Shown here in pieces: positions 36,706 to 46,769 of a stretch of 64,000 bases of DNA; position 1 is the stretch's first letter; each line of letters starts with the position of its first letter. Below the pieces are notes generated by a model. The model made no database searches, was not told the origin of the DNA, and saw nothing but the letters and a program-made list of their open reading frames with translations. A program made the translations under genes and the position numbers. Source of the DNA: Lepisosteus oculatus (lineage: Eukaryota; Chordata; Actinopteri; Semionotiformes; Lepisosteidae); assembly GCF_040954835.1 (NCBI RefSeq), contig NC_090708.1:28098001-28162000 (forward strand). The letters are read 5' to 3'.

Positions 36706-37719
36706 ATATGTGTGTGAGAGCATGTGTGCACATTTGCTCATGTTGGTCATTGAGATTTTCTGGGGTTCCTTTGAGAACATGACTTGTAGGTGGTACTTGG
36801 ATGCTTTGGTTTGATCAGGGGTGGTACTTGGTCCAAAAATTTTTTGAACCACTGTTTTAAAGTAATGGAATTTCTATTTTTTCTGTTCTTTTCAAACAAA
36901 TAATGTCAACTATTTCATGGAAAACAGCAGGATCCCTACCTACCATAATGTCTACTCTTTTCTTACAGTTTTCAAGATGTTCTCAACCTTCTCTGGAACT
37001 CCCTCCCCCCTCTCTTTGCCACAACCTCCTATGGCATCTCTCTCTCCCTCACACCTTTGCTAAAATAGCAATAGCAAAATAGAAATATTATGGACACTCC
37101 ATTGACTTTTTTATATTTCTAAATATCACAACATGTTTGAATCTAGGTCATTTATTTATAAAAATGAATAGTTTCAAACTGCTACTGATATCATTATCAT
37201 CAATATGTGAAAAAAGTTATTCCTGTTTTTTTATGATCTGTAGCTGAAATTCTGCTTAACTAAAAATTAGACACAAAAGGAGTATTATTGGACAATGTTG
37301 TGAGGCTAACATTATGCCTGACATTAGAGGGTGTGTCTGCTTACCTGCGCGGTGATGTCACCATCTTTCCCTCTGAATAGCTAGCAGAAACGGGTACCGT
37401 GCAGATCCCTTTAGATCTCCCTTCAGATTTAAAAGGTTATTAATTATATCTTCAGTGTCGCTTTAACATTGTAATGTTCTTCCAAGTGTAAAAAGAGCCG
37501 ATACTCAACGGGTCTCCTTCATACATTTTCAGTTTACAGACCGTACAAAATCATTTTTTATTAATAATGTCTTCCGTATCACATTAAAATTGGAACGCTT
37601 TTCACAGGTGTAAATCCACCTATTTTCTAACCGCATTATCCAGGACAGGTAATAGTTTCACATCTCACCCTCCCCTCTGCCTGTCTGACTTTCTGTCTTT
37701 TTAACCCTTCTGTGCTGGA

Positions 37720-38182
37720 ATCGCAGCGGGTAAGATATTTTTCCAAGAAAGATCTGAAGACGAGGAAGAAAAATCACCCATTTTTTGTGCACAAAAAGTG
37801 GTCATTAACTATCGAAACCTGTATTTATCGCTTTTAAAGTAATGACATTTCTAAGTGAAGCAGGAACACATCTTTTTTTTCAATTAAAAAATTTGATTGC
37901 CCAGCCTAAGGGGAGTTTATAATATTGTGGCATTATTATATAGGACAGACACAGTGACTCAGACACTCTTTGAATGAAATACCGCTAGTTACCGTAAATT
38001 CTCCTATAATACCGTCTTTGTAAAAGTAACACCACAGCATTTCGCAATCACACATTTGTTTCCAATCATGCAAAGTACAGTAATTTTGAGAATCGATTCA
38101 ACATGCCTTTCACATGCTCATAAAAGAGACTGATTTAGGAACATAAACATATTACCATATGCAAACTGTACTGTATACAGTA
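37720..38182. mobile_element. Left part of an outer transposon copy split by the BEN element
   Basis: 37740-38000 resembles 59960-60190. 38137-38182 (GCAAACTGTACTGTATACAG) runs up to the TA where the 6-kb element was inserted. The sequence resumes at 44177 with TATGTATATGTATATTTAATG. Elsewhere, at about 39085-39125, the two halves are continuous. Confidence 0.7.
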
Positions 38183-38416
38183 CAGATGCAGCCATTCAAA
38201 ATGGGTGAGGTATTTCGCGGCATACGCTTGTCACGGTATCACGCATTTCACGTGTGTCATGTGACTAACTATCCGGCGTCGCCTTGTAAAACCGCCAGGG
38301 GGAGCTTAACCTCTCATGTACAGCATTTGAGCCTTTAATTTTAAACTGTGTATTACAGCATGTTAATCATCAGTCATTAAAATGTTGGTATATTTTATGA
38401 AAGCAAGATTGCTCAG

Positions 38417-38662
38417 TTGGACAAAAGTACACAACCTACCTTTATCAGAAATATTTATGCATCAAAGCCTTTACTGAAGATATTACTAATAGTATTAATA
38501 ATGGATGACTTTGGACAAGCTGTATACTCAAAGTATAATTTCTTTAGCACATTTGTAGAAGCACTTGGAATCTGTCCAAGCCATACTTTGTCAGGCATTT
38601 TGTTTTACTTCAACGGGCATAAAAACGTCCTTGCTTTTAACAGGGCGTTTCATAATTTCTAG
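38417..38662 (+). other. Recurrent small open frame in the transposon R end
   Basis: It encodes MDDFGQAVYSKYNFFSTF, then LGICPSHTLSGILFYFNGHK. The same frame stays open at 20623-20460 (minus), and its second half at about 44590-44700 and 62190-62300. Differences between copies are mostly amino-acid changing, so coding function is doubtful. Confidence 0.3.
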
Positions 38663-38723
38663 CTACGAAAATGATTTAAAATGCAACACCTATCATTCCA
38701 CAAGAGCTTAAAATATCACAAGG

Positions 38724-39968
38724 AAAAATACACACCGGTATTCCATTTCTCCCTAAACATTGTAAGCTTCGAAGTCTTTAACTAACGTGATACCGGAGTC
38801 AACAAGCATACTTTTAGAATTTGATTAAAAGGGAATATAATATGGAATCACGTATCTAAAGAATTTAATAAGGGTATGATTATATCCGTGTACTGCGGCA
38901 GGGCTGTGTAGGGCTGTTTCGCCTGCCTGATCATTTGAGCTGTCTTGTAGCCTACTGGTCTAGGTGCGTGTCTACCAACTGGCAGGTTGTGTGTTCGAAT
39001 CCAGCTGGTGCTGGACTTTTCATTTTTATTTATTTATTTTTTAATCGCGTAACATAAACATATTACCGTATGCAAACTGTACTGTATACAATATGTATAT
39101 GTATATTTAATGTCTTAACTGTGCCCGTTTAATTGAATTAAAAAAAAATATTTAACACTAACATTAAGCTGTTTACATCTTCCGCCTGAGATCAGTCACC
39201 CGTTGCTACCCAACGCAGAATGGTGATTGGCTGACACTATCTGACACCCCTTTGATTGGAGAAAAAAGACGTGCTGGTTTGCTATACACACTGTACCAGG
39301 AAGAGGATTTCTTTCTATTCAAAACGTGTATTTTAAAAGTTTAAGAAGTAAAAACCTTACAGCGTACACAGATTTCTAAACTGATCAGGATCGTTATCTT
39401 TGTCTTATGCATAATAATGTTCACCGCTCTGTCCAGCAAATTAATAATAAACTTTATTTTATATAGCGTTTTAAACGAATAAGTAATTAGATTGCTCATA
39501 AACCTAATCACTTGCTTTTTCTTTTTATTTAGGCTCAGATTTCAACTATAGATCGTATTATTAATAACCATAATAACGACCAACTAACAAAAACAACCAT
39601 ATAAACATAATGGTGGTGCTGGACCTTCCAGTTTAATTTATTTATTTTTTAATCGCGTAACATAAACATATTACCGTATGCAAACTGTACTGTATACAAT
39701 ATGTATATGTATATTTAATGCCTTAACTGTGCCCATTTAAGTATTGAATATTCATATCTAATTTTACCACTGAAGGGAAATCTTAACATAAACATACAGT
39801 ATATGGCTGGTCTCTGTACTTTAAAGAAAAAAGTACACACCTGTATTCCATTTCTCCCTAAACATTGTAAGCTTTAAAGTCTTTAACTAACGTAATACCG
39901 GAGTCAACAAGCATACTTTTAGAATTTGATTAAAAGGGAATATAATATGGAATTGCGTATCTCAAGAA
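38724..39968 (+). repeat. Left arm of 1.25-kb inverted repeat
   Basis: Near-perfect inverted copy of 42618-43861. It contains a tRNA-like stretch at about 38940-39020 and an internal direct duplication (39010-39140 resembles 39620-39740). Confidence 0.85.
38940..39020 (+). other. tRNA-like A and B boxes inside the transposon arm
   Basis: TAGCCTACTGGTCTAGG fits an A box and GTGTTCGAATCCAGC a B box, at tRNA-like spacing. The arms do not fold into a good cloverleaf, so it is not called a tRNA gene. Copies: 43566-43645 (minus), 19975-20050 (minus), 54545-54620 (minus). Confidence 0.5.
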
Positions 39969-41413
39969 ATTAATAACGATATAATTATATTCATGTTGCA
40001 AAAGAACTGCAACGGACATAAAAACTCCCTTGCATGGTTTCATTATGACCAGAATCGGTCTTGAGATATTTTTAACTTGATTTACAGTATTTGAGAGGTA
40101 TGTCTTAACACCGATACTACAGTTCTTAAGTACTGCTCACGTATATGTTTCTAGGTTTATATTATGCATTTCATACGGTCAAATTACTTTTGAGCAACTA
40201 ATAAGAAGCGCAAAACGGTATGCGTTTTACTTTCGTTTTGTGCTGGGACCCGTGGATTGATTAGAGATATCAAGTACCTACAAGTCATTTTTTAAATGTT
40301 GTAGTTCGTCTTGAAAAAATGTTATGAGTACATCATCTATCAACAATTACACAGGTTCTGTTTCCATATTGCGGATTTTGGTTACGTAATATTATTTTCT
40401 AGATTTCACGTTGTGAATATGATGGGATGTCTGATGGGATGTTTCTAAAAATCCATCCTCTGTAAAACGTCTTCTCTAGTTGTCCTGCATATGTATTCGC
40501 TAATGAAGCTGTCTGTTCTGAGCCTGGATCTCTACATTTCTGTATGAACCAGCTTAGAGGGCTAAAGACAGCTTGTGTTTAAATTGACTTGATGTGACTT
40601 GTTCTGTGCCAAGTCACATTATTTTATAGCGTTTTTAAAGCGTTATCAAATACGGTGTTACTGTAGTTTACTGAGTCCCATGTCACATGGTCTGTGATAG
40701 AAACCTGTAAAACCGGTTTAATTCGTCACAGCCAGCACTCTTCAGGTGTGAGGGTCTTCTGCTCAAAATGAAACGCTAAAATGTTTGTGTATATTCTAAT
40801 GGTAGTGGGGGCGGGGTGTGTGGGAACAGGTTTGGTTGAAATTGCATTGATCTATGTTCTTCACACCTGAAACATTTTCTCTGAAAGCATTTTCTTCGCA
40901 GTTTAACCGATCTTGTTACAGCATGTTACAGTTTACTATTATTAACCATATTAATTTTAAGTGCTTAATGTAAAATCTTGTAAAAATATATTTTCATTGT
41001 TCAAATATACATTAAGTCTGACTATCATATAATAAGTTAAATAACTAAAGAAAAAATAGGGTTAAATATAATTCAAAATATTTTGCTAACAATGTTAACT
41101 GTTTATGAATAATAAAATGTATTAACTAAGGAGTAGGATGGCACAGTTGTTTGTATGTTTTTTGTTTTGTTTCTTTTTCATAAATACAACAGTAGTACCT
41201 GATGTCTCAGTGGCTTTCAAAATTAAATTATGCATGCAAACCTGTGAACTAGAAAGATAACTAAGATATCCATCCATTATATTCCATAATATCCATGAAA
41301 TATATGGCACTGAAATACAGTATGTGTGACGCATAAAAGACACCAAGGGATTGGGTGAGCTCCCATCACAAAAAAAAAACTGCGAACCTGCACTACAGCG
41401 ACCATAGTACAGT

Positions 41414-42445
41414 ATGGAGACCAAGGCGTTTTACGGGAAGAGACGGGGTGCTTCTGCCGCCCCAGCTTCCAAAGAGCGAAGGGTAAGCAAATACAGCAGA
41501 CTTCATCTGAAATACGCGATTACAGCGCATATTACAAGGTATTATTGCTGTTTTGAATTTTAAATTCAATTATAATTATTTCTTCGTAGCCTGTTCTTCA
41601 AGAAAACACCGCACGGGCGAAACGATCTACCACCAGGACAGTAAAAAAGAAAGCGGTAAGACGGAAAAAAAGAAAAGTTTATTTTGACTTCTGTTCCGCG
41701 ACTGATGAATACTACTGTGTGACTTTATTTCTTACATGAATTATGTTATTTTGCCACAGGCCGTGGGTCTCTGCTCTCGGCCACTGGCCAGGGTGCCAAC
41801 CTGTAGAAGCAGCACCTGTATGGAGACATTTCGGCAGCAGCGGGAGCATTACGATGCATTACTGGGGAGGATTGGGAGGCTAGAGTTCCAGCAGTCAAAC
41901 AGTTGAGCAGCTGTCTCCCGAAAAGTGCCTCTCCCCGCCGCGCAGGCTGCAATGCCTGGCGGAAGCTCTGCCCCCCGCAGAGCACACACCGCCTCAGGAC
42001 ACTCCATCCCGGCCTCTCAGTTCACCACCGCGCAGGAATCTGTTGATGCTGTCCCCGCCGGCTATCTCCCCCCAGGAAGCACAGCGGAATTCACAGATGC
42101 CAGTGGGACGAATAATTCTCCCAGATGTCCAACTGCTACCCATCACCCAGGTGATGGAGGGGGGGTTGTACTTGCAGTGCATCGGCATAGACGGGAAAGC
42201 AAGAGCCGACCGCTACGCCGCCCTCGTGTTTCGAAATCTTGTGACTTTTGAAATTTACTGGGGGTGGACCACGTCTGTAAATTTCGATGGGTCCAGAGGC
42301 AAAAGTGCCTTGCAATCTCCGGGAAACCATTAGTACGATGGTGAATCGGAGATTCTCAACCCTTGCTGCGTACGACTGGAAAAGAATTCGTGATCGGATC
42401 AACGAAATGCTTCGTAGGAGGAGGCGGTCTTTTCCTCTTGTCTAA
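41414..42445 (+). pseudogene. BEN-domain protein gene of the transposon, three exons, two frameshifts
   Basis: Exon 1 (41414-41482) starts METKAFYGKRRGASAA. Exon 2 (41590-41655) encodes a Lys/Arg/Thr-rich segment. Exon 3 starts at 41760. Both introns (107 and 104 bp) have GT-AG ends and phase 0. The N-terminal half is basic and Pro/Ser-rich, which suggests a nuclear protein. The C-terminal 110 residues (LYLQCIGIDGKARADRYAAL, LVTFEIYWGW, then RRFSTLAAYDWKRIRDRI and an Arg-rich end) resemble a BEN domain, a DNA- or protein-binding fold of chromatin proteins. Two one-base frameshifts, near 41903 and near 42292, interrupt exon 3. The stop is at 42443-42445, inside a hairpin, and an AATAAA follows near 42567. 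Expected length is about 270 residues if intact. The BEN call is by eye. Confidence 0.6.
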
Positions 42446-42487
42446 CAGTCTGTCCACAAACAAAACATTCCTGTTAGACAAGAGGAA
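42432..42487 (+). terminator. 17-bp stem hairpin over the BEN gene stop codon
   Basis: TTCCTCTTGTCTAACAG (42432-42448) pairs perfectly with CTGTTAGACAAGAGGAA (42471-42487) around a 22-base loop. The right arm and loop recur at 63914-63955 next to the transposase gene. Whether it works in 3'-end formation is unknown; 'terminator' is the nearest available type. Confidence 0.5.
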
Positions 42488-42617
42488 TTGAAAAAAAACA
42501 ATTTTGTCAATGAAAACCGGTGTGTGTGTCTCTCCCTGCTGGATGTCCCTCTCACAAACTGCTGAATGAATAAATAATTTTATTGAAAACGAGTTTGCGA
42601 TTGTCTGGTCTTTAAAT

Positions 42618-43861
42618 TCTTGAGATACGCAATTCCATATTATATTCCCTTTTAATCAAATTCTAAAAGTATGCTTGTTGACTCCGGTATCACGTTAGTT
42701 AAAGACTTCGAAGCTTACAATGTTTAGGGAGAAATGGAATACTGGTGTGTATTTTTTTCTTTAAAGTACCGAGACCAGCCATATACTGTATGTTTATGTT
42801 AAGATTTCCCTTCAGTGGTAAAATTAGATATGAATATTCAATACTTAAATGGGCACAGTTAAGGCATCAAATATACATATACATATTGTATACAGTACAG
42901 TTTGCATACGGTAATATGTTTATGTTACGCGATTAAAAAATAAATAAATAAAACTGGAAGGTCCAGCACCACCATTATGTTTATATGGTTGTTTTTGTTG
43001 GTTGGTTATTATTATGGTTATTAATAATACGATCTATAGTTGAAATCTGAGCCTAAATAAAAAGAAAAAGCAAGTGATTAGGTTTATGAGCAATCTAATT
43101 ACTTATTCGTTTAAAACGCTATATAAAATAAAGTTTATTATTAATTTGCTGGACAGAGCGGTGAACATTATTATGCATAAGACAAAGATAACGATCCTGA
43201 TCAGTTTAGAAATCTGTGTACGCTGTAAGGTTTTTACTTCTTAAACTTTTAAAATACACGTTTTGAATAGAAAGAAATCCTCTTCCTGGTACAGTGTGTA
43301 TAGCAAACCAGCACGTCTTTTTTCTCCAATCAAAGGGGTGTCAGATAGTGTCAGCCAATCACCATTCTGCGTTGGGTAGCAACGGGTGACTGATCTCAGG
43401 CGGAAGATGTAAACAGCTTAATGTTAGTGTTAAATATTTTTTTTTAATTCAATTAAACGGGCACAGTTAAGACATTAAATATACATATACATATTGTATA
43501 CAGTACAGTTTGCATACGGTAATATGTTTATGTTACGCGATTAAAAAATAAATAAATAAAAATGAAAAGTCCAGCACCAGCTGGATTCGAACACACAACC
43601 TGCCAGTTGGTAGACACGCACCTAGACCAGTAGGCTACAAGACAGCTCAAATGATCAGGCAGGCGAAACAGCCCTACACAGCCCTGCCGCAGTACACGGA
43701 TATAATCATACCATTATTAAATTCTTTAGATACGTGATTCCATATTATATTCCCTTTTAATCAAATTCTAAAAGTATGCTTGTTGACTCCGGTATCACGT
43801 TAGTTAAAGACTTCGAAGCTTACAATGTTTAGGGAGAAATGGAATACTGGTGTGTATTTTT
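42618..43861 (-). repeat. Right arm of 1.25-kb inverted repeat
   Basis: Reverse complement of 38724-39968, nearly identical across its length, with the tRNA-like stretch at 43566-43645. The arms leave a central 2.65 kb that includes the BEN gene. Confidence 0.85.
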
Positions 43862-44176
43862 TTCTTTAAAGTACCAAGACCAGCTATATACTGTATGTTT
43901 ACGTTCCAAAATTAATATCGTTTATGGCCTTCACACGCGTTACAGTATGCTCCTATTCTTTTTATGCTCAGCTACTAAGATTTCCCTTCAGTGGTAAAAT
44001 TCAATATCTACAACGGGCACAGTAAAGACGTTTACAGTAAGTCTTTCTACGACAGACCAACGGACCAAGAGTGCCTCTGTCGGTCAACCAATCACGCACC
44101 GCGGTACCCCGTGTCATCATACCTGCGGTATCTGTACCGCGGTGTCTGTACCGCTCACTTTGAATGGCTGCATCTG

Positions 44177-44805
44177 TATGTATATGTATATTTAATGTGT
44201 TAACTGTGCCCGTTTAAGTATTGAATATTTATATGGAATTTTACCACTGAAGGGAAATCTTAGTGCCTGAGCATAAAAAGAATAGGAGCATACTGCAACG
44301 CGTGTGAAGGCCATAAACGATATTAATTTTGGAACTTAAACATACGGTATATGGCTGGTCTTGGTACTCTAAAGAAAACATACACACCAGTATTCCATTT
44401 CTCCCTAAACATTTTAAGGATCGATGTCTTTAACTAACGTGATACCGGAATCAACAAGCATACTTTTAGAAATTGATTAAAAGGGAATATAATATGGAAT
44501 CGCGTATCTAAAGAAATTAATAATGATATAATTATATTCATGTACCACAACACAAGAATAGTACATGCTGTACATTGTCTGTTGCAACGTAAATTGCAAA
44601 AATGCACTTGGAATCTGTCCAAGCCCTACTTTGTCAGGCATTTTCTTTTACTGCAACGGACATAAAAACTCCCTTGCTTTTAACAGAGCGTTTCATAATT
44701 TCCAACTACGAAAATTATTGCTGTGCTCTAGAGGATCCTTGTGATATTTCGAGCTCTGGTTGAATGATAAGTGTCGCAGTTTAAATAATTTTCGTAGTTA
44801 GAAAT
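44177..44805. mobile_element. Right part of the outer transposon copy
   Basis: Continues the outer copy interrupted at 38182. It matches 60535-60920 closely (for example GAAGGCCATAAACGATATTA). It ends in a small inverted arrangement: 44700-44720 against 44785-44805 (CTACGAAAATTATT). ERV2 sequence begins right after. Confidence 0.7.
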
Positions 44806-46684
44806 TAACGACCTCAAGTTTGGTCTTATTGTCTGGTTCCAGACCATACAGTGTTAAGTCACCAAGCTGTACTATGGCCTCCTCGGGAACTTGCAGGAAA
44901 ACTGATTGGTTAGGTAGCTGCATTGTGGTAGCTGTATCATGCCTCTCACAAGTCATTGTGTCAGTTAAATGTGGTGGGCTGACCAGCCATTTACTTCCCA
45001 CCTGCTCTTCAAGGGGTTCATTAACTTCCCTCTGCTCGTTAGTAGCTTTACCCATCTCAAGATTTGGAACTGAATTCAATCTTGGATTGCCTTCTGGGTG
45101 AGCTATGAGCGATGGGGTTAATGTCACATACTCCTCTACTGAGAAGAGTGGAATCAAGTGGGTTGGGAATTGTGCCATGGTAAGACTGGCTACAGTGGCA
45201 CTAAGCTCCCTTAACAGGTCTTGTGTCAACATTCTGGCCTGTTGCACACAAGCATAAACCCACTGCATAACACCAACAATCATGTCCACTAGGTGGGGGA
45301 TAAGATTCAACCCTGTTGAATAGGAAGTTGCCTGTAGGGTTTTCTCTAAGCTTTCCAACTTTTGCTGCTGTTGATACAGTCTGTCACTAACCTCTTGCAT
45401 CTCTGACACCTGCCTTCTTGGGGCAGTCAGGGTGAGAGTGCCAGTAACAAACAAACCTACCAAAAAGAGCAAATGCACAACAGTGGCGGCAGCAATCAGT
45501 CCTCCCAAAAGTCTTTTCGGGTGGCTGATCCCAGTCATCTCCTTCTGAGTGACTGTTGCCTTTCTAAGCTGGCGCAGCGTGTACATGGTGTCTTTCTCAG
45601 TATGCCCTGTGGCATCTTGGGCACCAACATCCTGGAAATCTGGGGAGATCTGACGCAGTGGCTGATGCTGCTCCTCCATTTCCAGGGCATCTGCTTTTTC
45701 GATTTGTTCATGCCTGTGCTCTAGGAACCCTGCAGGGGGCGGTGCAGCGGTGGAGCATTCCTGACCCTTGGCTGAGTGGTCATCTGGAGCACCTGAGTGA
45801 TCTGGGATTGTTACCCCATTCTCGCTGTTCAGGTACCTGCACACTTCCTGATTGAGGAATCCCTCTATTGGCATGTTTACAGTCGTTAGCTGGGCGTGAG
45901 TGTAGGACACCTGCTCGCTCCCCCCTTCCTTCGATAGGGGTTCAGGGAGCTGCCCCAGCAGTTGGATAGCTAGTTCACTGTCTTTGAACTTACTATCACC
46001 CACCAGGCCCATGTCAGTGCAGGCGGGGATTCTGACAGCCCTCTTTGCGATGTTCTGCACTAACAGGCAGGTGGCTTGACCATCCAGCTCCAGTCTGGGT
46101 TAACCACTGTTGGTCAGACTCAGACTGATAAACTGAGCTGGTGGTTGTAAGAAAACCGGCTCAGCTTTCATTCCCTGTCCCTTCTGGGGGACTGGGTGTG
46201 TTGGCAACCCTGCCGTTGAGGCAGGAACAATCAGGTCAGTCTTACTCACTACCTGGTAGTTGTGAGAAATAATGTTACCTGACTGCAGGTTCCCTGGGTC
46301 AAAGCAGAGGGAATCGGCATCTGGGATCAGGTGTGTCCACAGAGCAGTAGTCTCAGCGTCCAGTTGGACCTCCTGTCTAACCTGTGAATGTTGCACCAGG
46401 GGCACCCGGCGGTGGCCCCGTGACAGCTGCTCAAGCAGATCCTCATTAATAGAGGACCTCTCAGGGCTAAAGGTGAGGGCTACATCACCAAACTGGTCTC
46501 CTGCCATCTGGATCCCTTCCACCACTGCAGGGTGGTGGTCCTGACCCCTCTTGGGTGCCAGGGTGCACAGGGAAAGCTCCTTTTCATCGCCAGGTGGGGA
46601 GATCTGTTCCTCTTTAGGGATGTAAAAGGGGCATGCTTTACCTGGTGGATCAGGCGGCTGCTTGGAGCACCACTCCTGTGGCAT
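44806..46684 (-). pseudogene. ERV2 pre-RT region fused to env-like frame
   Basis: Two open stretches. 46684-46100 corresponds to the pre-RT spacer of ERV1 (ERV1 about 6050-5300). 46060-44798 (420 residues) continues it (AKRAVRIPACTDMGLVGDS) and, near 45600, passes without a stop into the env-like region with a HPKR basic site, a hydrophobic stretch and a Gln-rich helix. In ERV1 these parts are separated by about 3.8 kb of RT, RNase H and integrase. The junction is thus an in-frame deletion fusion. A stop and frame break near 46090 separates the two stretches. Confidence 0.8.
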
Positions 46685-46769
46685 GGAGGCTGTTGTGACC
46701 TCAGCCGAAACACGACTTCTCTGTATGTGAACAAGAAAATATTTTTATTTCTTGTCCAGAGGGAACAGA

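Larger units (their letters stand above)
38183..44176 (-). mobile_element. 6-kb TA-flanked transposon carrying a BEN-domain gene
   Basis: 5994 bp between TA at 38181-38182 and TA at 44177-44178. The ends are CAGATGCAGCCATTCAAA and its inverse. The left end is the R type and the right end the L type, so the element is inverted relative to the 2-kb copy at 18997-20989. Inside are two 1.25-kb inverted arms (38724-39968, 42618-43861) around a central part with a three-exon gene (41414-42445). No transposase was found. TA target and CAG start fit the Tc1/mariner superfamily, and the related copy at 60372 does carry such a transposase. Confidence 0.85.

Noticed and set aside
41925..42251. 108-codon frame starting MPLPAAQAAMPG
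   Set aside because: Lies in a different frame from the BEN-domain exon; low complexity Pro/Ser/Arg sequence typical of an out-of-frame GC-rich exon.
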